From the NCBI GenBank assembly GCA_003139355.1, contig PLIM01000002.1, positions 7,366-48,806 on the forward strand: a stretch of 41,441 nucleotides of DNA. The letters run 5' to 3'. Source of the stretch: Acidimicrobiaceae bacterium (GTDB taxonomy: Bacteria; Actinomycetota; Acidimicrobiia; Acidimicrobiales; Bog-793). The notes beneath the pieces were generated by a model, which saw only the letters and a program-made list of their open reading frames with translations, was not told the origin of the DNA and did no database searches. Numbering within the stretch: the first letter of the stretch is position 1; each line of letters opens with the position of its first letter. Of the stretch, positions 26,784 through 34,336 are shown piece after piece. The translations under genes and the position numbers were made by a program.

Positions 26784-27992
26784 TCACCAGATGGTGGTCG
26801 TCAGTAGCTTCTGGCCATGTGACCCGACGACTCCGAGCAGCGTGGCACGTGCGAGCGCCTGGATGTTGGCCGGAAGTGGAACGTAGCCCTGGAGCGCGGC
26901 TACATCCTGACCCGCGGTCGTCCCGTTGACTGCGCCCGAGTGCGACAGCCAGTCGAGGTACTTCACGAGCAGTGTTCCCTCGGTGTCTTTCGTCTGGGTC
27001 TTCTTCCATACGACCGCCCAGGTGTACCCGGCGATCGGATACGCCGCCTTACGAGGCATCCAGACGATCGCGAAGTTCGTCGCTGTGACGTCCGGCTTGG
27101 TAGCCGCGGCGGCCGCGATGCCCGCAGCCGACGGAGTCAGCGCCTCGCCCTCCCTGTTGACGATCGCCGCGACTCCCTTGAGCAGGCCCGGGTTGAGCAG
27201 TACGTAGGAGTACTCGACATAGCCGATCGAGTTCGGCGTGCTCTCGATGACAGCCGCGACCCCCGCGTTCCCGCTGCCCGCGATGCCACCGGAAGGTAGC
27301 GTCAGCGCGGTCTTTGACGGCTTGGTCGTCCACAACGTCGGAACTGCGGCGTTCAGGAAATTCGTGAAGATGTACGTCGTGCCCGAGGAGTCCCCGCGGG
27401 CGACGACGACGATCTTGTTGTGCGGCAGGTTGACCTTCGGGTTCAGGGCCTTGATCGCGTCGCTGTTCCACCACTTGACGTCACCCATGTAGATCTCGGC
27501 AAGTACCTTCGCCGTCAAGGTGAGCGTCGTCTTGGCCTTCAGACCGGGAACATTGTACGGAACCGCCACACCGCCAAGGGCGATCGGCACCTGCAGAAAG
27601 TCGGCCGGCGTGTACTTGTCACCGGAAGGCTCGTTCTTGGAGATGTCGCCTTGGGACATTGGTACGTCAGTGCCGCCCCAGTCGACCAGCTTTTTGATGA
27701 CGTCCGCCTCGCCGGTGCCCGAACCTACTGCCTGGTAGCCGTTGAACGAGGCATTGTCGTTGCGGGTCTGGTAGAAGACCTGCGCGGCATTCTGCAAGGG
27801 CGCGGCGAATGTCGAACCTGCGCCGCCGATGGTCGCCGGCTTCGCCATTCGCGTGTCCGCTGCGAGGTACAGGTCTTTAGGTGCCCTTGCACTGCGCGTG
27901 CCCGCGAGCGCCGGCACCGCGACCAGCGAAAGAGCCGTGATGACGACCGCAGTAGTGGCCAGTGCAAGCCGGACAGTCCTATGCATCCTCAT
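26784..27992 (-). CDS. pstS: Phosphate-binding protein PstS, secreted type
   Basis: PstS captures phosphate outside the membrane and hands it to PstCA. The 402-residue precursor starts MRMHRTVRLALATTAVV with a signal peptide ending near VPALAG. The phosphate-site motifs IGGAGSTFAAPL, DWGGTDVPMSQGD and ARGDSSGTTYIFTNFL are present. Unlike most Gram-positive PstS proteins it has no lipobox cysteine after the signal, so it may not be lipid-anchored. The start ATG at 27992 has a perfect GGAGGTG eight bases upstream, the strongest ribosome site in the window. Transcription is probably phosphate-controlled (PHO box upstream). Confidence 0.95.
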   Translation of the reverse strand: MRMHRTVRLALATTAVVITALSLVAVPALAGTRSARAPKDLYLAADTRMAKPATIGGAGSTFAAPLQNAAQVFYQTRNDNASFNGYQAVGSGTGEADVIKKLVDWGGTDVPMSQGDISKNEPSGDKYTPADFLQVPIALGGVAVPYNVPGLKAKTTLTLTAKVLAEIYMGDVKWWNSDAIKALNPKVNLPHNKIVVVARGDSSGTTYIFTNFLNAAVPTLWTTKPSKTALTLPSGGIAGSGNAGVAAVIESTPNSIGYVEYSYVLLNPGLLKGVAAIVNREGEALTPSAAGIAAAAATKPDVTATNFAIVWMPRKAAYPIAGYTWAVVWKKTQTKDTEGTLLVKYLDWLSHSGAVNGTTAGQDVAALQGYVPLPANIQALARATLLGVVGSHGQKLLTTTIW

Positions 27993-28101
27993 GGTGCTAT
28001 CCACCTCCGTGGAGTCTCTTGATGGGTGTTGCATACGTGGCCACACCGGCACCCCGCCACACGCGACGGCCTTGTGCGTCCTTTACGAGAAAGCTACGAG
28101 G

Positions 28102-28134
28102 CCAGAATGAACGGACAATGACTGCCGGGTGAAC
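28102..28134 (-). promoter_or_regulatory. PHO box (three 11-base direct repeats) upstream of pstS
   Basis: Reading the minus strand, three adjacent 11-base units lie at 28134-28124 (GTTCACCCGGC), 28123-28113 (AGTCATTGTCC) and 28112-28102 (GTTCATTCTGG). Streptomyces PhoP sites are built of such 11-base repeats starting GTTCA. A TAGCTT hexamer follows five bases later as a possible -10. This implies control by a PhoR-PhoP pair and a leader of roughly 90 bases before pstS. Confidence 0.75.
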
Positions 28135-28325
28135 TCTGGGACAACTTCTCCCGGCAAGAGCCTGAACCTTGGCCCTTCCAGGGATTAGGCGTCTACGGCG
28201 CCGCACTCGAGGCGCTGCTGGGAAGCTCTCGGCGACGCTGGGCGACGGTGTGTCGACTCGCTCCATCTGTGGCTGCCGCTGCCGGCGGAGGTTCCGTCGC
28301 CCCGAGCACCGCGGGGTGGCACCGC

Positions 28326-28331
28326 TAGAGT
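28326..28331 (+). promoter_or_regulatory. -10 hexamer of the short-chain dehydrogenase gene
   Basis: TAGAGT ends seven bases before the ATG at 28339. It overlaps the GTG at 28330, which argues against that codon as the start. The stretch between this site and the PHO box (28135-28325) shows no gene. Confidence 0.5.
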
Positions 28332-28338
28332 GACCGGC

Positions 28339-29124
28339 ATGAGGATCCTTGTCACCGGGGCCGGTTCCGGCATCGGCAAGGCCACCGCGGCGCTGCTGGC
28401 GGGCCGCGGGCACGAGGTCGTCGCAACGGCTAGGAACCGGGCTGCGCTCGACGACCTCGACGTGGCGGCCCGGCTTCACTTGGACGTGACGGATGTCGCG
28501 TCGGTGGACGACATCCGCCGAGAGCTCGGTTGGGTCGATGCCCTCGTCAACAATGCGGCGATCTCCTTCGATGGTCCGATCGAGCATGTCGCGATGGAGC
28601 ACGTCCGACAGATGTTCGAGACCAACGTTTTCGGGCCGGTTCGCCTGATCCAGGCTTTCGTTCCCGGCATGCGTGACCGGCGGTCGGGCGTGGTGGTCAA
28701 CATCTCCTCGGTTGCCGGGCATGTCGCCCAGCCTCTCAGCGGCTGCTACGCGGCCACCAAACACGCTCTGGAGGCGATATCCGAGGCGCTGTATGTCGAA
28801 CTGGCTCATTTCGGCGTGCGGGTCGTCGTCGTCGAGCCTGGTTTCATCACACCGGGCATGAAGGCGCACGAGGCTGCAGGGGCGCTCGAGGCCTACGAGG
28901 AGCTTGACGCCCAGTTGGCGCAGATCGCCAACAAGATGAACGGCGGCGCGCTCACCGGGCCGGAGGTCGTGGCGAAGGTGATCGCCGATGCGATCGACAA
29001 TGACGCGGGCGTGTTGCGGCAGCGGGTCGGCGACGACGCGAACCTCATCCTTTCGGCGCGCAACACCCTCGGTGACGAGGAATTCGAGACCGCCATGCGG
29101 GAGTTCGTCGGTCTCATCTGGTAG
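28339..29124 (+). CDS. Short-chain dehydrogenase/reductase
   Basis: The 261-residue protein is a classical SDR oxidoreductase. The cofactor motif is TGAGSGIGKATAALL, DVTDVASV marks the adenine site, VNNAAISFDGPIEH is the structural NNAG-type motif, the catalytic serine is in VVNISSVAG, and the tyrosine and lysine are in CYAATKHALEAIS. The arginine after the first glycine loop that favours NADPH is in TARNRAALDDLD. The substrate is unknown. It is read from its own promoter, 111 bases before menG. Confidence 0.9.
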   Translation: MRILVTGAGSGIGKATAALLAGRGHEVVATARNRAALDDLDVAARLHLDVTDVASVDDIRRELGWVDALVNNAAISFDGPIEHVAMEHVRQMFETNVFGPVRLIQAFVPGMRDRRSGVVVNISSVAGHVAQPLSGCYAATKHALEAISEALYVELAHFGVRVVVVEPGFITPGMKAHEAAGALEAYEELDAQLAQIANKMNGGALTGPEVVAKVIADAIDNDAGVLRQRVGDDANLILSARNTLGDEEFETAMREFVGLIW

Positions 29125-29211
29125 CGGGCGCACCACCGGGGCCGGGCAGATTCGGCGCCGCCGGCGACAAGTCGGCGGCGCTGACCGATCGGCTGGCAGC
29201 GCCTTCTTGCC

Positions 29212-29217
29212 TAGGCT
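29212..29217 (+). promoter_or_regulatory. -10 hexamer before menG
   Basis: TAGGCT, identical to the hexamer of the glycosyltransferase gene, ends seven bases before a GTG at 29225. That GTG opens a four-codon frame rather than menG itself. Confidence 0.5.
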
Positions 29218-29224
29218 CACATCT

Positions 29225-29239
29225 GTGAGCAGCCCGTGA
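29225..29239 (+). CDS. Possible four-residue leader peptide of menG
   Basis: GTG AGC AGC CCG TGA encodes MSSP and ends inside the GTG of menG (GTGA). It is placed exactly where a leaderless start would be expected for the TAGGCT hexamer. It could deliver ribosomes to menG by re-initiation. It may equally be chance, or a one-base sequence error that hides the true menG start. Confidence 0.35.
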   Translation: MSSP

Positions 29240-30000
29240 TCAGAGCCACCAACGGCGGGCCCGCACATGCATTGAAGGGCATCTCCTTCGACGCCGGCTC
29301 GCCATTGCCGGAGGGCAAAGCCAAGCAGGATCTCGTACGATCGCTGTTCGACTCGATAGCGCCGCGCTACGACCTCGTCAACTGCCTGATGACCTTCGGG
29401 CTCGACGCGCCTTGGCGCCGCCGGACGATCGAGATATTGCAGCTGTCCCCCGGTTCGGTCGTGCTCGACATCGGATGTGGGACGGGCGACTTGGCTCGCA
29501 GCCTCCGCCGCAAGGGCCAGCAGCCGGTGGGGATCGATCTCTCCCTCGGGATGCTCACTGCCGCACATGCAGGCGGGGCTCCACTGGTTCAGGCCGACGC
29601 TGCGGCACTGCCCCTCAGGACCGCAGCCGCGGATGCCGTGGTGAGCGGATTCGCGGTCCGCAACTTTGCCGACCTACCCGGCGTCATGAAGGAGGTTGGC
29701 CGCGTGCTGCGCCCCGGGGGGAGATTGGCACTGCTCGAAGTCGGCGAGCCTCGAGGCCGGCTGCTCCGCCTCGGCCATCGGGTCTGGTTCACCCATGTCG
29801 TGCCGCGACTCGGGGCGCTGTTGTCCGACGGCGCGGCGTACCGGTACCTGCCGCGCTCGGTCGCGTATCTCCCCTCGTTCTCCGAATTCGCCAGCCTGCT
29901 CGGTGACGCCGGCTTTAGCGATGTCAAGCACCATCCATTGAGCGGCTGCATCGCTCAATGTGTGACCGCGACCCGGTCCACCGACAGCGCCAAGCCATGA
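29236..30000 (+). CDS. menG: Demethylmenaquinone methyltransferase
   Basis: MenG (UbiE family) adds the last methyl group in menaquinone synthesis using SAM. The 254-residue protein shows SIAPRYDLVNCLMTFGLDAPWRR, the SAM site VVLDIGCGTGDLARSL, the family motif FAVRNFADLPGVMKEVGRVLRPGG and PLSGCIAQCV at the end. The GTG at 29236 follows the MSSP frame. It is coupled to menF by ATGA, which supports a menaquinone role rather than ubiquinone. Confidence 0.92.
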   Translation: MIRATNGGPAHALKGISFDAGSPLPEGKAKQDLVRSLFDSIAPRYDLVNCLMTFGLDAPWRRRTIEILQLSPGSVVLDIGCGTGDLARSLRRKGQQPVGIDLSLGMLTAAHAGGAPLVQADAAALPLRTAAADAVVSGFAVRNFADLPGVMKEVGRVLRPGGRLALLEVGEPRGRLLRLGHRVWFTHVVPRLGALLSDGAAYRYLPRSVAYLPSFSEFASLLGDAGFSDVKHHPLSGCIAQCVTATRSTDSAKP

Positions 30001-31310
30001 GCCGTCAAGCAGCCGGGCTCTGCTACGCCGCGCGCCCGATCGACCCGGGCACCTTGGCCAGGCTCCGGGTGCACGCGTACGAGACCGGACGCGTCATCGA
30101 GCGCGACGGCCTCATGGTTCTCGGACTCGGGACCGCAGCTGTGCTCGAGCTGTCCGCCGGCCTGACGGATCCCTCCAACCTCCGGCGTGTTGTCGCCAGT
30201 CTCGGGGCAATCTCTCATGTCGCAGATGGCCGATCGGTCAAGGTTGCGGCCGATCTCGGTGGAGACCACGGCGCTGAGCCGGTACCCATTGCGCTCGGCG
30301 CACTCGCATTCGACCGCCGAGCCGATGGTGAACTGGTGATCCCTGAGGTGACCGTGATCGCGCCGGCCGGCCACCCGCCCTCGGTCGTGGTCGTCGGGTC
30401 GCCCTATCGTGTCCGCGAGCTCGAGAGCGGCTTGCCTGAAATCGTCGCGGAGGCTGAAACGGTCGAAGCGACCCTGCCGCCTGACGAGTTCCGGCTCGCG
30501 TCGGCCAGACCTCACCAAGACTTCCTGAACCGGGTCAGTGCCGCGCTAGCCGAGATCGCGAGCGGACGTCTCGACAAGGTCGTGCTCGCTCGTGAGGTGA
30601 CAGTGCACGCGAACCGGCCGTTTCGCCAGGCCGACCTCCTCGGACGCCTCCGGGCGCTTCATCCATCCTGTACCACGTTTGCCATCGACGGCTTCATCGG
30701 CGCGACACCCGAGCTCCTGATCCGCCGGAGCGGTGCGCACATTACCTCTTGTCCCCTCGCTGGGACAGCAGCACGCAGCGGGGACCCGGAGGCGGATCGC
30801 AAGGCCTCAGACGCCCTTTTGACGTCCGCCAAAGAGCGGGCCGAGCACCAGGCCGTCGTCGACGCGATCACCTCGGCTCTTGCCCCCCTGGCCGAGCACC
30901 TCGACGAGCCTGACGGTCCGGTGATCCGCGAGCTCCGCAATGTGAGCCATCTCGGCACCTCGATCAGCGGCACGCTCGCCAGGCGCGGTGGCGGCTACCC
31001 CAGCGCGCTCGAGCTCGTCGGCCTGCTTCACCCCACTCCTGCGGTGGCGGGGACGCCGGTTGACCTGGCGCTCGACTACCTGGCGAAGCTCGAGGAGCTC
31101 GACCGGGACCGTTACGCCGGCCCGGTCGGCTGGGTCGACGCCCGGGCAGATGGTGAGTGGCATCTCGGCATTCGTTCGGCAGTCGTCGAAGCAAGCTCCG
31201 CAAGGCTGTTCGCCGGAGTGGGGGTCGTCGCCAAGTCGGATCCTGCTGCAGAGCTCGCCGAGACCCAGCTCAAGCTCCAGGCCTTTCTCGCCGCCGCCGT
31301 CCGTCCTTGA
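29997..31310 (+). CDS. menF: Isochorismate synthase
   Basis: MenF converts chorismate to isochorismate, the first committed menaquinone step. The 437-residue protein has a variable N-terminal half and the conserved chorismate-binding half. That half shows KVVLAREVTV, FIGATPELLI, CPLAGTAARSGDPEAD, LLHPTPAVAGTP, DRDRYAGPVGWVDARADGEW and GVGVVAKSDPAAELAET. The ATG at 29997 overlaps the menG stop. A salicylate or siderophore role is possible for the family, but the menG linkage favours menaquinone. The 3' end overlaps the convergent hydrolase gene by 41 bases. Confidence 0.93.
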   Translation: MSRQAAGLCYAARPIDPGTLARLRVHAYETGRVIERDGLMVLGLGTAAVLELSAGLTDPSNLRRVVASLGAISHVADGRSVKVAADLGGDHGAEPVPIALGALAFDRRADGELVIPEVTVIAPAGHPPSVVVVGSPYRVRELESGLPEIVAEAETVEATLPPDEFRLASARPHQDFLNRVSAALAEIASGRLDKVVLAREVTVHANRPFRQADLLGRLRALHPSCTTFAIDGFIGATPELLIRRSGAHITSCPLAGTAARSGDPEADRKASDALLTSAKERAEHQAVVDAITSALAPLAEHLDEPDGPVIRELRNVSHLGTSISGTLARRGGGYPSALELVGLLHPTPAVAGTPVDLALDYLAKLEELDRDRYAGPVGWVDARADGEWHLGIRSAVVEASSARLFAGVGVVAKSDPAAELAETQLKLQAFLAAAVRP

Positions 31311-32157
31311 CGCCGGACGCCAGTGCCGAATAGCGACGCACGACCCCGGCGATCTTCTCCGGTTGATCAAACGGGAGAAGGTGACCACCCGCGATGACGA
31401 CCAGCTCGGCACCCGGCACGCGTCCGGCCAGCGACCGGGCCGCGGAGGCCGGCACAACGTGGTCGGATGCGCCCGTCACCACCGCCGTCGGAACCGCGAC
31501 GCGACAGAGGGAGCGCTCGAGCTCCGGCGTCTCTGCCAAGAGCGCACGCTGCTCGACGAGAAAGCTCTCCCTCGATCTGCCGACGATCGGACGACCATCG
31601 GTGCCGATCGCCGCCTGCACGGTTGGCAGGACTGACACCATTTTCGGGACGCGGGCTCCGGGGTGGCGCTGCGAGTAGCGCGTAGCGGCGATCAGGCCGC
31701 GCCGGAGGGTGGCGATCCCGGCGCGGAGGATGCCGTTTCCCAGCAGGGGAACCGCCAGCAGACGATCGAATCCCGAGAGCGCCCCGGCTACACCGACCGA
31801 TCCGATCAACACCAGTGCGCCGACCCGCTCCGGGTGCTTCAAGGCAAGTTCGAGCGCGATGCCGCCACCTAGCGAGTGGCCCACGACCGTGACGGGGCTC
31901 TGCGCCGCGACGGCGTCAAGCAGTTCCTCCAGCACGTCGGCATTCGCAGCGATTCCCATCGCCGGACGAGTGTCGGATCCCCAGCCGGGACGGTCCGGCG
32001 CGAGCACCCGGTGGTCGTCCGACAGCAGGTTCACAAGCGCCGCCCAGTCACCGCCTGCGCCTGGCTGACCATGCACGAGCACCACCACCGGCCCCGCACC
32101 GGCATCGATCGGAGCCCTCGCTCTGCCGCCAGTGGCCGGTGTGCCGCCCTTGCTCAC
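31270..32157 (-). CDS. Alpha/beta hydrolase, coupled to a glycosyltransferase
   Basis: The 295-residue protein has the oxyanion VLVHGQPGAGGDW, the nucleophile VVGHSLGGGIALE, an acid in TGASDHVVPASAA and the histidine in GGHLLPFDQPE. An ester or peptidase-like hydrolase is likely; MenH is a possibility given menG-menF opposite, but I see no decisive motif. The GTG at 32157 overlaps the glycosyltransferase stop (GTGA), so the two are coupled. The last 41 bases lie within the end of menF on the other strand. Confidence 0.87.
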   Translation of the reverse strand: MSKGGTPATGGRARAPIDAGAGPVVVLVHGQPGAGGDWAALVNLLSDDHRVLAPDRPGWGSDTRPAMGIAANADVLEELLDAVAAQSPVTVVGHSLGGGIALELALKHPERVGALVLIGSVGVAGALSGFDRLLAVPLLGNGILRAGIATLRRGLIAATRYSQRHPGARVPKMVSVLPTVQAAIGTDGRPIVGRSRESFLVEQRALLAETPELERSLCRVAVPTAVVTGASDHVVPASAARSLAGRVPGAELVVIAGGHLLPFDQPEKIAGVVRRYSALASGVKDGRRRRERPGA

Positions 32158-32921
32158 CGCGACGAAGGAGGCTGCGCCGCGGCACGTGCCGTACCGTCGC
32201 GACTTCGAAGCCGGCCGACGACTCGCTTGGCACCCCACCACGTGACCAGAGCCAAGGCTTCCACGACGGTGTAGGTCGACATCTTCGAGGTCCCCAGCTC
32301 CCGGTCCACGAAACGGATCGGTATCTCCCGCACCTTCGCGCCCACCTCGATTGCCCGGTAGGTCATCTCGATTTGAAAGCCGTAGCTTTCCGCGCGGACC
32401 GAGTCCAGGTCGATGCGCCGAAGAACCGTTGCCGCGTAGGCACGGAAGCCAGCGGTCGAATCTCGCACATTCAGGCCGAGCAAGAGATCGGCGTAGACAT
32501 TGCCGCCTCGCGACAACAGCCGGCGCGGCAGGCTCCAGTTCGGTATCGAACCGCCTGGCACATAACGAGACCCGATGCACACCTCGTAGCCTTCGCCGAG
32601 CGGCGCAATCAGCGTGGGAAGGACATCAGGATCGTGCGAGAAGTCCGAGTCCATCTCGACGAACGCCTCGTAGCCTCGCTCGAGGCCCCACCCGAACCCG
32701 TCCCGATACGCGCTGCCAAGGCCGAGCTTGCCGCGTCGGGCCAGGACGTCCACATTGCCGAACCTGTCACCCACTTCCGCAGCGATCCTGGCCGTCCCGT
32801 CAGGGCTGTTGTCGTCGACGACCAGGACCGACGCGTCCGGTAGCGCCTTGCGGACACGATCGAGGATGTTCGCGATTGTGGCAGCTTCGTTGAAAGTAGG
32901 CAGCACAACGAGAACCCGCAC
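32154..32921 (-). CDS. Polyprenol-phosphate mannosyl/glucosyltransferase (GT2)
   Basis: The 255-residue cytoplasmic GT2 enzyme resembles Ppm1/DPM1, which load mannose or another sugar onto polyprenyl phosphate for envelope glycosylation. It shows VVLPTFNEAATIANIL, VVDDNSPDGTA, GLGSAYRDGFGWGLERG, the metal-binding MDSDFSHDP and IGSRYVPGGSIPNWSLPRRL. DSTAGFRAY and REIPIRFVDRELGTSKMS follow. No C-terminal membrane helices are present, unlike fused forms. The start GTG at 32921 is fixed by TAGGCT six bases upstream. Confidence 0.9.
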   Translation of the reverse strand: MRVLVVLPTFNEAATIANILDRVRKALPDASVLVVDDNSPDGTARIAAEVGDRFGNVDVLARRGKLGLGSAYRDGFGWGLERGYEAFVEMDSDFSHDPDVLPTLIAPLGEGYEVCIGSRYVPGGSIPNWSLPRRLLSRGGNVYADLLLGLNVRDSTAGFRAYAATVLRRIDLDSVRAESYGFQIEMTYRAIEVGAKVREIPIRFVDRELGTSKMSTYTVVEALALVTWWGAKRVVGRLRSRDGTARAAAQPPSSR

Positions 32922-32927
32922 ACTTCC

Positions 32928-32933
32928 AGCCTA
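32928..32933 (-). promoter_or_regulatory. -10 hexamer of the glycosyltransferase gene
   Basis: TAGGCT on the minus strand ends six bases before the GTG at 32921, an example of the leaderless pattern with no ribosome site. Confidence 0.55.
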
Positions 32934-32997
32934 GGGCGAAACCGCTAACGGGCAACCCCGGATCGCTGCGGAGCCTCCGCCGGGTTCGAGCCGGTTA

Positions 32998-34185
32998 TCA
33001 AGCCGGCTTGGAGGCACCGCTCGGCGCAGCGGGCACGGCGGTGGCCACCTCGTCGGCGACCAGCTCGCCGGCGGATTGTGCCGATCGGTGCTCGGCCCAC
33101 AGGTCCCTTGCAAGCACTTGGATGGCGCTGGCCGCAGGAACCGCAAGCAGAGCCCCGACAAGACCGCCGAACGTGGACCCGACGATCGCGCCCAGCTCGA
33201 CTCCTACCAGGATCGCCAGCAACACCCAGAGGGGGTTCAACCGCACCGTCCGGCTCATCACGACCGGATTGAGGATGTGGTTCTCGACCTGTTGGTAGAT
33301 GAGGAAGACGGCAAGGGTCACTATCCCTGCGGGCAACGAGTGCAGCAGAGCGACGGCCACGGTCGGCACGCCGGCGAGCAGTCCGCCCACAAGCGGCAGG
33401 AAGTCGACGATGCCTACCCAGATCGCGAGCACTCCGGCGTAGGGGACACCCATGGACCGCAGCGTCCCGAAGATGACGGCCCCGGCAATCATCGAAGTCG
33501 CGAGGTTGCCCAGCATGTAGCCGGCCGCGGCTTGGCCCACATCGCCCAGCATCTTGCGAACACGAACTGACCGCTCAGGCCGCATCCAGTCGAGCACGCC
33601 GCGGATCATCCTGGGTGTCTCCAGGAGGATGAAGAAGGTCAGCACCCCGATGGTGACGAGCGCGACGACCCCGCTCACGACCGTCTTGCCGATGGCAAGG
33701 GCCGGGCGGCCAAGACCGCTGATGAGGGTCTCGAGTCTTGGCACGTTCTTCTTGACATAGCTCTCGAGGGCCAGTCGTTTCACGAGGTGCCCGATCTGCC
33801 CCTTGCCCTGCTGCGCCTGGCGGACAAGGCTCGGCAGTTCTTTCGCGAAGCTCGTGGCGGACTCGTAGACCGGGTGCACGAGCGCATAGCCCACCGTTGC
33901 CGCTATCACCGCCGAGAAGAAGAACACGACGACGGTCGCAATTCCCCGGCGGATCCCTCGGCGTTCCACGAAACTCACCACAGGGTGCAAGAGCGCACTC
34001 AGGAACAACGACACAACTATCAGCAAGACGACGACCCGGAGCCGCCACAGGAGAGCGAGACCTATGCCGGCGCCCACGACGACACCCGTGACGATCAACG
34101 CAGTACGCGCCACCCGAAGGTCGTGCGCGCGCTGGTTGCTGGAAGGATCGAGCTCCGGGTGGACTGTCTGCTCGGGCACTGGCAC
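32998..34185 (-). CDS. AI-2E family transporter
   Basis: The 395-residue protein has about eight membrane helices. It opens with two (ALIVTGVVVGAGIG, VVLLIVVSLFLSALLHPVVS), followed by a long extracytoplasmic loop and the family motifs WVGIVDFLPLVGGLLAGVP and IYQQVENHILNPVVMSRTV. Members export small molecules or exchange ions; the name comes from autoinducer-2 export, which is not implied here. The GTG at 34185 has GGAG seven bases upstream, so this gene does use a ribosome site. Confidence 0.9.
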   Translation of the reverse strand: MPVPEQTVHPELDPSSNQRAHDLRVARTALIVTGVVVGAGIGLALLWRLRVVVLLIVVSLFLSALLHPVVSFVERRGIRRGIATVVVFFFSAVIAATVGYALVHPVYESATSFAKELPSLVRQAQQGKGQIGHLVKRLALESYVKKNVPRLETLISGLGRPALAIGKTVVSGVVALVTIGVLTFFILLETPRMIRGVLDWMRPERSVRVRKMLGDVGQAAAGYMLGNLATSMIAGAVIFGTLRSMGVPYAGVLAIWVGIVDFLPLVGGLLAGVPTVAVALLHSLPAGIVTLAVFLIYQQVENHILNPVVMSRTVRLNPLWVLLAILVGVELGAIVGSTFGGLVGALLAVPAASAIQVLARDLWAEHRSAQSAGELVADEVATAVPAAPSGASKPA

Positions 34186-34336
34186 AAGTCAACTCCATGC
34201 AGGGGCGCCAAAGGGTGACCCCGGAGCCGCAACCCGAGCCGGGACGGACCCCGGCGCAGGTCACTCCTCTTCCAGGAAACGGGGTCCAATCGTCAGGCTC
34301 TCCCCGCGACCTGGTCGCGCCTGCAAGCATGTGGAG

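Noticed and set aside
27997-29568. 523-codon minus-strand frame opposite the SDR and menG genes
   Set aside because: Shadow of two well-supported genes and crossing the PHO box and promoters.
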